A DNA stretch of 64,000 nt from Globodera rostochiensis (taxonomy: Eukaryota; Nematoda; Chromadorea; Rhabditida; Heteroderidae), in contig JAEVLN010000027.1 in the NCBI GenBank assembly GCA_018350325.1, forward strand, positions 806,001-870,000, given 5' to 3'. Made by a program: the position numbers and the translations under genes. Shown here in pieces: positions 47,000 to 57,664 of the stretch (position 1 is its first letter; each line of letters begins with the position of its first letter). Under the pieces are notes generated by a model, which worked only from the letters and a program-made list of their open reading frames with translations, had not been told where the DNA came from and made no database searches.

Positions 47000-47860
47000 T
47001 AACTTAACTAAAAAAAAATTCGAAATTTTTTGGATGAAATTAGGTTCTAATTGTTAGGGGAATAGGATTTATAGAAAAGAAAAGCGGCTAAAGTGGAGAT
47101 TTAGGGGTATAAACTGGTCAAAAAAAGGTAATAGTAGAGCTGGTACCCCACATTTTTTTCAAAAAAAAAAAATTTTCGAATTTTAAAGTTGTTTGTTCGA
47201 GTCCGGGGTTCAAAAATTTTTTGGAATGAATGTCAGATTTGGATTCTACGACCTCGAATACCCTCTAAAATCTTTTTATCGACTTTTAAATCTAATTTTA
47301 TTAATTTCTCGGTTCGAGACCGAGACTCTCGAGCACCCCTAACTATTACCAAAAAATTTTATCCAAAATAATGATCAACAAATTTCAAGAAGCATTTCGA
47401 AATGTGAGGGGGTAAGACTGGTGCGATTATCAGACAAAATAGACTTATACATACATCGAGAATGACTTTCGAATTAGTCGCATCGGAAGTGCAAAATCTC
47501 GTAACAATCAAAAAATTTAGTGGCATGTGTAATTCGTAAATCAGACTCTGCAAACATCAGAACATATCGATAAACACAAACAGTGCATATGAGCCAGGGG
47601 TTCGAACCTGGTAGACTGTAAGGATGAATTTCACCGATTTTTCGATAAACCAGTAACAACTCTACATAGTCTGCCCTCGCTCTCTTTCTTTCTCTCTTTT
47701 TTGCTCTCTTCTTTACTCTTTAAGAAGTTTTCGTGTCAAAAAACTAAAAAAATTCAAAAATACGTACGCGAGTGACTTACAAATTAGTATGGGTTAAGAT
47801 CCTCCTCCACCCTCCAATAATCCCCCACCCTCTAATAATCCCCCCACTCTCTGAGTATGT
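47000..47860. other. Interval without supported gene
   Basis: AT-rich. Near 47594 a CCAGGTTCGAACCCCTGG palindrome resembles a tRNA T-arm but has no matching A box. A pyrimidine-rich tract lies near 47680-47715. Confidence 0.35.
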
Positions 47861-47864
47861 TGAA

Positions 47865-48300
47865 GAATCTGAGGCCGTTCTGAGAACTCCCTTATTAATC
47901 GATGTTTTTAAGAAGGCAATTGCCGAACCGTCGAAGGACTTTCGTATCAACGAGAAGGGTCTCTCTCTGTTCAATGTTCCTCATCATCAGCGTCGAGGAG
48001 GGGAGGAAGGCCTACCGCTACGACATCGAAGTGACGAATCTGGTCAAACTGAAGAGTCTGACCCGTGGCTCGGACAAATGCGATTTTTTGATCACTCACA
48101 TTACCCCTAAAATTTAAAAATCATCTCCTCCTTAATATTTTAAGAGGCCTGCGTGCGGTTCAACCGCAAAATCTGCTACGAACTTCTGATCATCGCCTAC
48201 GAGAAGACAGGCTAGTTTGGGACGAGCAGGGCAACATGGGTGAGATTGTTTACGACACTCAAGGCCGGCCACTTTGTACTTGTCGATGCCGTTCTGTATG
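47865..48300 (+). pseudogene. Argonaute-like N-terminal fragment
   Basis: First segment: RKAYRYDIEVTNLVKLKSLT followed by RGSDKCDF. After an intron the exon from about 48145 reads ACVRFNRKICYELLIIAYEK and, in another frame, GNMGEIVYDTQG. The order YRYD(V/I)...LT.G...NRKICYELL...VYDTQ resembles the N-terminal/linker region of nematode Argonautes. A TAG follows YEKTG and the frame shifts before VYDTQ. No PAZ or PIWI domain follows. The identification rests on short motifs. Confidence 0.45.
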
Positions 48301-48309
48301 GCGGATCCG

Positions 48310-49340
48310 AAGCTTGAAATGCGCATGACGAAATCGTCGAGCCGGGCTGGGCACTTCGGACTGCTGCCAATATTACTCGGTTTCCGATTTTTATATTGCG
48401 GTTTTTAACGAAAAAGCTGTATTTTACTATAATAGGATAAACTTCCATAAGAATCCCTTTTCAGAAGTAGATTCGATAAAGACCGATTGGGGATTAATTG
48501 TTATGTGGATGATTTTTCCAGTTAATTACCGTTTTATTTCAGAGACAGTTACACGCCGAATGATGCTTTATACGAGGTGTCTCCGCGGAAGGGCAGGTTT
48601 TTGGGTAATGTTTAGTTTATACCTCCCCCCTTTTTTGAAAAATTAACAGAGTCGAGAAAATGCTGTTTCTTGGGGTTTTCGGGGCCGTCCGTAGATTCCG
48701 AATATGACTCCATTTCGACCAATTCCGAACCCCGGACCCGAATTCGAACAATTTTTGTAAATTCAGATTTTTCCAAAATAAACATTTATTGCAAAGAAAA
48801 AAATCATTCACATGGATAATGTTCAAAAACATGAAGCCAAAAATTGAGGAAGAACGTTGAAATGGGTGACTGGCTCAGCATACCGCCACAAGATAGGACG
48901 AAAGAATGCATTATTTTGTCCATTAAATGCAATTTTATGCAATAAATGTTCATTTTGAAAAAATGCGAATTTACAAGAATTGTAAGAAAAATAAGAACGG
49001 GGAAAACACCCCTAAAATCGACGTTTTAGGCTTGCCCCCCACCCTCCGAAAATTTTTTTTGCTACGGCACTGGGTCGCGCCAAAAAAATTTTAAAAATTT
49101 TGTCTGTGCCGCCGCCGCGGATTTATTTAAACATGCAATTGCTTTGAAAATAAACCTCGAGGTTGGGTGGCGCAACGTTCAGTTTCTGCTGCACATGGGC
49201 GGTTTGTGTGATTAAAGGGCGTTCCCGGGGGTGGGGCTGCAGCCCCCTCCCTTCCGAAATGAAATTTGAGAAAAACTCTATAGGGGGGGGGGGGGAGGGG
49301 GAGTCCTGTTGTGTGATTTGTCGGACAATTTTTTCAATTG
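48310..49340. other. Interval with one exon-like segment, otherwise no gene
   Basis: A short plus-strand segment at 48541-48605 (DSYTPNDALYEVSPRKGRFL) has AG and GT flanks but no partner. The rest is AT-rich, with a C-run near 49040 and a G-run near 49285. Confidence 0.35.
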
Positions 49341-49344
49341 ACAG

Positions 49345-49862
49345 AGATGAAGAATTCGTTGTTTCCAATTCGACCGATGAAAGCGACTATTCGTTGGAGG
49401 CTTACGATCGCTGTAAAATTCGCCAGGAACGTCCGTTCAGGCGAGCAGCCACAAACAAAAGCACAACACGGCGAAAGCGAACAGAAAGGAAACTATCAAA
49501 GCTGTGAAGGATGACGGGGATGAGTCCAATTCCCGTAGAGAATTAGGCTTGTAATTTAAAGATTTTGTTATCTACTTGGACCCTCCGCGCAATTTCGGCC
49601 CAAAGACAAATACGAGAAACTTGCCGATGGAATTTGCAATTTCTTGACAGTGAACAACGGAAGGGCCAACACCAACGAAATATTGACGCGGTTTCAGGTA
49701 TTTTTTGGATGGATGACAATTTGAAATAATTGTTTTTAATTTGTTTTTTTTGTTCAGAACCGAGTCCATCTTTCGGAATCGTTTGTGTTTCGCTCCATTC
49801 TCAAACATTTGTGCAAATTGCTTCCAAATTCACAATGGATTTTGCGCGATGAATCCGTTTGA
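49345..49862 (+). CDS. ERCC6/CSB-like C-terminal exons, partial
   Basis: An exon ending at 49697 reads KYEKLADGICNFLTVNNGRA then NTNEILTRFQ, and joins in phase to 49758-49862 (NRVHLSESFVFRSILKHLCK, stop TGA). The pattern DG.A.T.EIL..F...L..S.S.VFR..L..LC is the C-terminal winged-helix region of Cockayne syndrome protein B, a SWI2/SNF2 ATPase for transcription-coupled repair. A Ser/Arg-rich exon from 49345 (DESDYSLEAYDRCKIRQERP) may precede it. No helicase motifs lie upstream in the window, so this is an isolated 3' end or a transposed fragment. An element follows 90 bp after the stop. Confidence 0.5.
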
Positions 49863-49954
49863 AGTTTCGCCGCCGATTGTTTATGGCTTTAGCACCAAAG
49901 TTCTCCCAATTTTTATTTCGCGTTTTATTTATTCACTTGCATCGATGGCGCCCG

Positions 49955-50360
49955 GAAAATGCGACACCAAGCGGAAAATGCGACACTAATTTAAAAGAAA
50001 ATTTTTGAATCTATTGAAATTGTTGAAAATTAAGGAAAACCCGACTTTTGGGTAACACTAAAGCCGGATAGAATAACTGGGAAAAGTTAGAGACTTAGGG
50101 GGTTTGTTAGGCTTAGGCCTAAGTCACCCTGGCTTGGAGTTCGTTAGGATTAGGCCTAAGCCACCCTAGGCTTAGGCTTAAAACAGTGGACCCGCCCTCC
50201 GTCTTGCACCTCTACTTGCTTCGTCATCGGCTCGCTGTTGGCGAGTCACTACGCGGCCTTTTATTTCGTAGTAGACTTAGAATTTGACATTCAGATTTAT
50301 TTAAAACATTTTCTTACTGTTGCATATTCCGGTGTCGCATTTTCTGGTGTCGTATTTTTC
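49955..50360. mobile_element. Element with inverted ends made of GGAAAATGCGACACC repeats
   Basis: The left end has GGAAAATGCGACACC twice; the right end has GGTGTCGCATTTTC and GGTGTCGTATTTTT. The interior holds a TTAGGC-like tract and a CTCCGTC...CGCTGTTGGCG block shared with the foldback at 14108-14628. No transposase. Confidence 0.6.
50106..50182. repeat. Degenerate TTAGGC/GCCTAA tract 2
   Basis: TTAGGCTTAGGCCTAAGTC and GGATTAGGCCTAAGCC, ending CCCTAGGCTTAGGCTTAA, i.e. telomere-like hexamers meeting head to head (TTAGGCCTAA). Confidence 0.65.
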
Positions 50361-50419
50361 GGCCACCGGGTCAACGATGGGTGCACTTCATTTCTAAAGC
50401 TAATAAAATGGTTCTACCT

Positions 50420-51278
50420 CATTTCAGCTCCAGTCTTTTCGTCACCGTCAATTCGTCACCAGCATTTCGTCACCGTCATTTCGTCACTTCATTTCGTCAC
50501 CACAAAATTTAAATGTATGGCGTAAAATAAAATTCCGAAAAATTATTATGTAATCTAAAATTGTTTCGTCACCAAAATTAGTTTTTAAAAAACGTAAAAC
50601 TGAAAAAAATAATATTAGGTGATATTTCACTTAAAATGCCTGATGTTATTTGTTAATTTAAAAATAGTGTGATTAAAAATGGATTATGGCATTCCCAAAT
50701 GATGAGCGATTGTCCTGAGATAACGAAGCGGGTCATCATCAGCTCTTTGCTGAAACTGTCCAAAGAGTGCCAATAGATTCTCAACCAGGATTTTGTGCCC
50801 CATCTCCATCACTTGAGTCCATCGAAGAAGATAATTCTCCAGCCGATGAAGACAATTCTCCCTCCTCAAAATTAATGTTATCATCCGCCATTTTCTGGTT
50901 TTTTGGGGGAAACTCTCAATTCAACAAAGAAATAAACGATCGGACCGAAGAGCAACACCATCAAAACAAACATGTGTTTACGAATAACAGACGGAAACTT
51001 TCCGCTACTCTTTGCTTTGGAAGTTTTACTAAATTCAATTTTTAGGTTGTTAATACTTTAAAGTTTAAACATAAATTAGACTCTGAGCTGTGAGCGCTTT
51101 ATCCCAAAATTTTAAGTTATTTTATTTGCATTACATATTTAAAAGGATATTTATTTTATCGATATTCATGTATAGAAAGAATAGCTTTACGCCATACATT
51201 TAAATTTTGTGGTGACGAAATGAAGTGACGAAATGACGGTGACGAAATGCTGGTGACGAAAAGACTGGAGCTGAAATG
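50420..51278. mobile_element. Inverted-repeat element with TTTCGTCACC-repeat arms and MULE-like remnant
   Basis: Arms of about 100 bp are almost exact complements: CATTTCAGCTCCAGTCTTTT at the left, AAAAGACTGGAGCTGAAATG at the right. Within each arm the word TTTCGTCACC (or ATTCGTCACC) is repeated five times. The interior encodes, on the minus strand, ADDDPLRYLRTIAHHLGMP and stop, like the C-terminus of the MULE protein at 28282 (YLRGLAHNFNM). So it is probably a deletion derivative of a MULE. No target-site duplication was recognised. Confidence 0.75.
50684..50890 (-). pseudogene. Transposase C-terminal remnant inside the TTTCGTCACC element
   Basis: A minus-strand frame ends FGQFQQRADDDPLRYLRTIA then HHLGMP and stop at 50684. 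A second frame over the same bases starts MADDNINFEEGELSSSAGEL. Only the last 25 or so residues resemble MULE transposase; the catalytic part is absent. Confidence 0.4.
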
Positions 51279-51654
51279 ATGTGTCACCAAATGGATTAAA
51301 TTCTATACAAATGTAAGGCATTTCTTAATTTATTTTCCCTTTTAAATTTGTTGTTTTCCAAATTTTGCAACATTCGTAATTTTTTATTCAAATAATTTTC
51401 ACGACGATGCTTGTAGGCGCCGTCGGACCCCTACCCGTATTTTAAAAATTTACTTAACAAATTAAAATTTCAAAACGGTGGCGCCGGTCGGGGGGGGGGG
51501 TGGGGTGGGAAACGAGCTGTTCCGGGCAACGATACCCATTTTATTGTTTATGTTGTTACACTAGAACTGGTGATATGTGGAGATGCCATTTTGTATTTCT
51601 GGACAATATGATAAAATACGCTCTCTTCGTAAAAAATATATGTGTTGTAATAGC

Positions 51655-52902
51655 TACGAATTTTTGTATTCAAACTCTTCGGGGCTAAGATGGTCGCTAA
51701 ACGACGAATTTTCGTATTCAAACCCTTCGGGGCTAAGATGGTCGCTAAGCGACGAATTTTCGTATTCAAACCCTTCGGGGCTAAGATGGTCGCTAAGCGA
51801 CGAATTTTCGTATTCAAACCCTTCGGGGCTAAGATGGTCGCTAAGCGACGAATTTTCGTATTCAAACCCTTCGGGGCTAAGATGGTCGCTAAGCGACGAA
51901 TTTTCGTATTCAAACCCTTCGGGGCTAAGATGGTCGCTAAGCGACGAATTTTCGTATTCAAACCCTTCGGGGCTAAGATGGTCGCTAAGCGACGAATTTT
52001 CGTATTCAAACCCTTCGGGGCTAAGATGGTCGCTAAGCGACGAATTTTCGTATTCAAACCCTTCGGGGCTAAGATGGCCGCTAAGCGACGAATTTTCGTA
52101 TTCAAACCCTTCGGGGCTAAGATGGTCGCTAAGCGACGAATTTTCGTATTCAAACCCTCCGGGGCTAAGATGGTCGCTAAGCGACGAATTTTCGTATTCA
52201 AACCCTTCGGGGCTAAGATGGTCGCTAAGCGACGAATTTTCGTATTCAAACCCTTCGGGGCTAAGATGGCCGCTAAGCGACGAATTTTCGTATTCAAACC
52301 CTTCGGGGCTAAGATGGTCGCTAAGCGACGAATTTTCGTATTCAAACCCTCCGGGGCTAAGATGGTCGCTAAGCGACGAATTTTCGTATTCAAACCCTTC
52401 GGGGCTAAGATGGTCGCTAAGCGACGAATTTTCGTATTCAAACCCTTCGGGGCTAAGATGGTCGCTAAGCGACGAATTTTCGTATTCAAACCCTTCGGGG
52501 CTAAGATGGTCGCTAAGCGACGAATTTTCGTATTCAAACCCTTCGGGGCTAAGATGGTCGCTAAGCGACGAATTTTCGTATTCAAACCCTTCGGGGCTAA
52601 GATGGTCGCTAAGCGACGAATTTTCGTATTCAAACCCTTCGGGGCTAAGATGGTCGCTAAGCGACGAATTTTCGTATTCAAACCCTTCGGGGCTAAGATG
52701 GTCGCTAAGCGACGAATTTTCGTATTCAAACCCTTCGGGGCTAAGATGGTCGCTAAGCGACGAATTTTCGTATTCAAACCCTTCGGGGCTAAGATGGTCG
52801 CTAAGCGACGAATTTTCGTATTCAAACCCTTCGGGGCTAAGATGGTCGCTAAGCGACGAATTTTCGTATTCAAACCCTTCGGGGCTAAGATGGTCGCTAA
52901 TT
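51655..52902. repeat. 48-bp minisatellite, about 26 copies, open in four reading frames
   Basis: The unit contains ACGAATTTTCGTATTCAAAC, CCTTCGGGGCTAAG and ATGGTCGCTAAGCG; spacing is exactly 48 bp. Plus frames repeat MVAKRRIFVFKPFGAK or SLSDEFSYSNPSGLRW; minus frames repeat LATILAPKGLNTKIRR or DHLSPEGFEYENSSLS. Each unit is 16 codons, so frames never close. Rare variants GGCCG (52077, 52269) and CCTCCGGGG (52158, 52350) are both spaced 192 bp, i.e. four units. Whether any frame is translated is unknown: flanking exon structure favours the plus strand, but the MVAKRR frame stops at 52907. Confidence 0.9.
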
Positions 52903-52909
52903 TGTAAGC

Positions 52910-53433
52910 GTCGTATTCGTTCCAAAGGCTCGTCGCGAAGTTCAATTGCCAAAGGCAGCGGGTCAAACGCACGCGGCCTCGCGTTCAACGCGAGGCCGCC
53001 GCATATCCAATTGTTGCCGTGGATGAACGCCAGCAGATGCAGTCGGAGGCGGCACTTTTGGGCAATATGCCAATGGTTTGGGAATCCGCTAATTAAAAAT
53101 TTTTTAACAGGTCGCTAGCTCTTCCACTCTGCTCAATTTGTCCCGCATCCTCCTGGAGATTTGCCGTCGTTGATCCGCGCAAGGATGCCGTCCACGCGAC
53201 CATCGCCTCTTTGTGCCTCGGTAGATTCTTTTGGCGCCCACTCTCCGCTCGCGTTGGTCCGTCTGCTCCAGACTCTGATCGTTCTGTTGGGTCCAAGCGC
53301 AGTGGCTAACTGTTTGCGCATCGGAGAACTCCAAGCGTTTGCGAATGCCACGTGTCGCATTAAAGACGCGGTGTCGGACGACGACGTGAAGGCATTGGTC
53401 CGCAAGCTGTCCGATAAAATTGGGACGATTTGA
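52910..53433 (+). CDS. Unrecognised plus-strand gene fragment next to the minisatellite
   Basis: After TAAG at 52906-52909 the plus strand reads ASYSFQRLVAKFNCQRQRVK and EAAAYPIVAVDERQQMQSEA to NMPM, then a 40-base intron (GTTTGG...AACAG) to VASSSTLLNLSRILLEICRR. The following part is protein-like in two frames (DPRKDAVHATIASLCLGRFF, then LLQTLIVLLGPSAVANCLRI to SDKIGTI and stop at 53433), so a frameshift or unrecognised intron lies near 53180-53260. The family is not recognised. Confidence 0.35.
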
Positions 53434-53883
53434 AGGCAGCTAAAGCGATGGCAATTTCTTATTTTCATTGTCAATCATTCTGCTTTTGACAGATTAATTT
53501 GATTGACTGTTTTGTCCGTTGACACACGCGGGTATTTATTGCTATGTTTCTCCATTGTTCCTTTTCATTATTCGTCCTTAAAAAACTCTCAAGGTCGGCA
53601 CGCCATGGGCAACTTAGGGCTCCTAATGGAAAATTTTATATTTTATTTAAAAAGGTGGGTTTTATCGTTTTCACCGACTTCAAATGCGGCCCTCGAATCC
53701 GACAAGTTAAGACCTAAGAAACCCTATAAAAGTGGTTTTAGGTGATTTCAAGTCTGGGCCCTATGATCCATAGTTACCAAAATGGACAGCGTTTGGGTGA
53801 GAAAGAAAAAAATAAATCAAATTATGGGCAATTTCATTTTTTGATGATTTGCTTAACCAATTTATTTGTGTTATAGTTGCAGA

Positions 53884-54530
53884 AACTCCCGGCTTATTTG
53901 TCGATTCTGGCACCGAATTGTTCCCATTTGTTTCGTTGTATCATCCTGGCGCCAAAATTGAAGCGAACTTTGGACAAAACTTTGAATTCAAATTCTGATG
54001 ATGACCAAGAAGCCCCCCGGACCAAATTTTAATTTGTGTTGTTGCATTCATTGTCTGATTTTTGTTGTTATTTCGCAAATCTGGGCTCGATTAAAGAATT
54101 TAAGTTTCCGAGACTCGATTAGCAAATTAGCATTTTTAGGTTGTTGAGGCTCCCAATTAATCGCATAAAAACAATTTAGAATAATTTAGTTGGGACTTGA
54201 AGAAATTTGGCCCTTTCTCACTCGACACAAAAAAATCTTCAGACACCTTAGAAGCGACCCTATTTATCAAAAACAACTAAAATAGGTTTTTTAAATCCGA
54301 TTAAGATTTTACGACGAGTTTTTGGCGTAAAACATGTTTTCGTCCATAGGTAATTTAATAAATTATGATGAAAGAGATGTTTTCTTAGTTAGTTACAAAA
54401 TGGCATTTTTGTTGGTTGAACTTATTTGAACAAGTTCAATTTGCATTGCATAAATGTATTTACGCTTCATTAATATTCTGTGCCCCCCTGCAGACCGACG
54501 TGCCGTTCCCGTCCCCAATGCTTTACGATT
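53884..54530 (+). CDS. Possible 3' exons of an unrecognised plus-strand gene
   Basis: After a GTTGCAG acceptor the sequence reads KLPAYLSILAPNCSHLFRCI to DDDQEAPRTKF and stop at 54031. A further CTGCAG acceptor at 54494 leads to TDVPFPSPMLYD and stop, followed within 25 bp by AATAAATAAA as a possible polyadenylation signal. The two may be alternative ends of the gene at 52910 or unrelated. Confidence 0.3.
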
Positions 54531-54826
54531 AGAACGGTTTTCGAGAGAATAAATAAAAAATTGCGTCTGAGAATCGTTTACTGCTTACAAAATGTGTCCA
54601 AAAGCATTCATTGAATTAATTTTTTCGTTTATACTTTTTTCGATTAGTTTAAAAATAATAATAAATATTATAGGAAATTTAAGGCACTATAAAACTAAGA
54701 AAAGGGCTGACGATAGACATTATAATGTGCGTTAATCTTTTTATTTTATAAATATTATTAAATTAAATTTTTTTATGAAATTTATAAACTGAAACTGCGT
54801 TCATTTTTCAACTTTCTGTTTAAGAG

Positions 54827-56134
54827 ATGCTTATAAAAATTGGATTCTTCTTATTTGTTGTTTTCATCAAATTGTTGTTTGTTATCGAAATTGATGAAGT
54901 AAGTCTGAATAATTTTAATAAAAATAACAAACAAATGCCGTCAGGTTTCTTCGTGCAAATTAAATATTGATGATGTTGATTTGTGTTGCAAGCTCGCGGC
55001 GTTTTGGCAAGTCGAGTACGTATTTAGCCGGGACTAACGGGTCTTTTCAAGGGAGAAATTATTATTTTTTGTAATGCTCAATAGTGAAAGAAATTGTTTT
55101 TTTATATTATTAAAAAATATCTTCCTTATTGTCTTCAATTTCAATTGCCTCCTCATCTATCATTAATTTTTGTTTTTGAGAATCTGCTTAACTTTTAGGG
55201 GATGCGGGGGTCGGCGGTACCGATATGCGCCGCCGGGAATTTTTTCTTTGTAATTTTAATGAATCTGGTTACCCCTAAAATGGAATTTGCCCCCCCCCCC
55301 CTGTACGGGGATCTTCGTTCCCCGGTTTGCTCATCCCCGAAAACGGGGGTCTCCCGTTTGTCCGTCCCCGGTATCTCCGTTCCGCGGGTTGCCCGGGGAT
55401 CCCCCCCCCCCGGACCAACCCTAGTTTTAAGCGAGCGGGTAAGAAATGGTAAAACATTTTCATTAAATAGCGATAATGAATAATACATATGCAGTATGAA
55501 GCAATATCATTTCAATATTTGTGTTTAGTTGTCCTGGAGCCTACAAGCCAAACTGCAACATTTTCTCCCACAACTGTGTGGGATGCGATTACAGCTACAG
55601 CAAAGCGACCGGATGCAAACCAATCGTGCGCTGCAGCTGTTACTATTGTTGCGATTCGAAGTACGCCGCCGAAAGCTGTCCGAACGGATGCCAGAATTGT
55701 GTTAAGGACGGGGAGGGCGGTTGCCCGGCGAACTCGGCACCCATGTTCAAGTCAATTGGGTATGATTTTGAGAGAAATTGAACTAAAAGTGCATTAAACA
55801 TTTATTTTAAATAGCAATTCTTCATCATCAATGCACGAATCAGCAACAAATGCGCGGGAACACTTTGACATGGTAATTTATTTAAAAATGAAAATATGTG
55901 TTTTGTATTTTATTGAATGTCAAATTGCGATTTAAGGTCGATGCAGATAAGAACGGCAGCATTTCGTTGAATGAGGCCATCGATCATTTGGGGTCAAAAC
56001 TCGAAAATGGCACATCGGCCATTGCCGCGAACATGTCCTGGTTTGCCGAGATCGACCGCAATGACAACAAACAAATTGAACCCGGAGAGTTTGACCGATC
56101 GCTCATTGGAGTCAACAATCAGACGAGCGGATGA
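54827..56134 (+). CDS. Secreted cysteine-rich protein with two EF-hands, five exons, intact
   Basis: Exons 54827-54898, 54945-55015, 55529-55759, 55815-55872 and 55937-56134 join with matching phases to 210 codons including TGA. Exon 1 is a signal peptide (MLIKIGFFLFVVFIKLLFVI). Residues about 28-120 are Cys-rich (CKLNIDDVDLCCKL, CPGAYKPNCNIFSHNCVGCD, CSCYYCCDSKYAAESCPNGC). The C-terminus has a canonical EF-hand loop DADKNGSISLNE (from residue 146) and a second, DRNDNKQIEPGE (from residue 184), with Lys in place of the usual Gly at loop position 6. Extracellular calcium binding is inferred. Intron 2 (513 bp) holds a GC hairpin module and C-runs. I know no named family with this domain pair; an effector or matrix protein is possible. 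Confidence 0.75.
55212..55235 (+). repeat. GC-rich hairpin module, copy 6
   Basis: TCGGCGGTACCGATATGCGC then CGCCGGG; two substitutions relative to the consensus, followed by GGAATTTTTTCTTTG. In intron 2 of the EF-hand gene. Confidence 0.7.
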
Positions 56135-56785
56135 ATGAAAAAAATGCCATTTTCCTCTTAATGAACGATAACATTGGTGTGAGGCTACTAGGTAAAAAAG
56201 TTATGGGGTAATGTGCACCTTAATTTGGGAGGGTGCGGGAGGGTATGCCCTAATTTGTTCGCAACTTCAAAGTGCACATAAATCAGCGAGAGGTGAAACG
56301 ACTCAAATCAGCTGTACAGTTACATGGTGACCCTGGACACTGAACTCAGCTATCCGACGGCCGTAAAAGACGCAAAATCGTGTGCACGCCCGTCCCTATA
56401 CAGCGTTCATAATTTGGGCGCTTAAAATCGACCGACGAATTTCCAAATCGCCGAGTGTCCATGCCCGTTTCTTTAAATAAAGGCCCACTAAACCGTTGAG
56501 TTTGGCAAATGATCAGCAACAGCTTGAGTTTCAATTAGACAAGCCCAAAGAATGGGAAGATGTTTAACCAAACGTCGTTGGCAACACGGCTGAAATTTGA
56601 GCAAAATATTGCCACTTAAACTTCTTTTTTTTTGTTAGTTAAATCAAACAAGCTTGGTAACAAGCTTGTTGGATGGGTTCTTTGGGTTTTTGTAAACGAA
56701 AATAGAAAGCTTCTTTGGCCATTTGCTCTGCCTAGGGGCGCTTTTCCATATTTTGTCGAAGTAAGGCAATGTATGCGTAAAAAAT
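56135..56785. other. Intergenic stretch, no gene supported
   Basis: 3' flank of the EF-hand gene. Contains a short CAAGCTTGGTAACAAGCTTG palindrome near 56648. Confidence 0.4.
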
Positions 56786-56789
56786 GCCA

Positions 56790-57428
56790 TCATAGGCAAT
56801 AGGGCCGAAAGTATCGGGTCCGGTCAGTTCGGCGCAGCTGGTTTGGCGCGGCCGGTTCGGCGCCGTCCCGTTTTGGCGCCGTCCCGTTTTAGCGCCGGCC
56901 AGTTCGGCACAGCCAGTTCGGCACCGCTGGTAATTTGGACATTTTGGCGCCGACAAATTTTAATAATAAAATTGTTTTTATTCAAAAAATCACTTCAATT
57001 CTAGTTCCTAATGTTTTTGCGTGCATTAAGACTTAAATTAAAGTTAATTTTCCAAATGTTTGAATTCGGGTTCGGGGTTCGATATTAGCTAAATCCAAGC
57101 TTCGATTCGTATTCTACGCATACTTTTACCTAGAAAACATCCACTTAAATTTTTAAAAAAATTTTTCGATGAGGCCGCAATTTTTAATGATTGTCGATTA
57201 TCCGTCAATAAAACAGCTTTTAAGCCTAGGCCTAAGCTTAGGACTAAGCTAGCTTAGGCCTAAGCTAGCTTAGGTTTAGGCCTAAGCCTTAGAAGTGCAT
57301 AAAAGCGCCAAAATGTCCAAATTACCAGCGGCGTCGAACTGGCCGGCACCAAAACGGGACGGCGCCGAAAAAGCGCCGAACCGGCTGCGCCGAACTGACC
57401 CCGACCGGAAAGTATGCCTATGCCAACA
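56790..57428. mobile_element. Foldback element with GGTTCGGCGC-rich arms
   Basis: The left arm (GTCAGTTCGGCGCAGCTGGT, GGTTCGGCGCCGTCCCGTTT, CCGCTGGTAATTTGGACATT) is matched in inverse at 57300-57428 (AATGTCCAAATTACCAGCGG, AAAACGGGACGGCGCC, GCGCCGAACTGAC). Arms are about 140 bp with tandemly repeated GGTTCGGCGC words. The spacer holds TTAGGC-like tract 3. Confidence 0.75.
57222..57292. repeat. Degenerate TTAGGC/GCCTAA tract 3
   Basis: AAGCCTAGGCCTAAGCTTAG and AGCTTAGGCCTAAGCTAGCT and TTAGGTTTAGGCCTAAGCC; the core TTAGGCCTAA appears several times. Confidence 0.65.
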
Positions 57429-57664
57429 CCCAAATGCCAAATTTGGCCTCACGCAAAAGCCAATACATTCTCTCACATCACTCCACTCTCTTCGTTGACA
57501 GTGCTATTTCTAAGGCTTGCCACTTTCATGCAAATTTCGAAACAAATTCACATTCGAAGCCATTGACTGGAAGTTGCATGGAATTTTGGAACGTCACGGA
57601 TACGGGCGGTTACGAGATCTGAAATTAAAAATGTTTTTTTAAAAAATTTTCTGAAAATTTGGGT

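Noticed and set aside
47580..47625. Possible tRNA around CCAGGTTCGAACCCCTGG on the minus strand
   Set aside because: The T-arm-like palindrome is good, but no A box, acceptor stem or anticodon arm is found at the right distance.
51577..53118. 513-codon open frame across the 48-bp array taken as a real long protein
   Set aside because: The frame is open because the unit is 16 codons without stops; three other frames on both strands are equally open. No independent coding evidence in the array.
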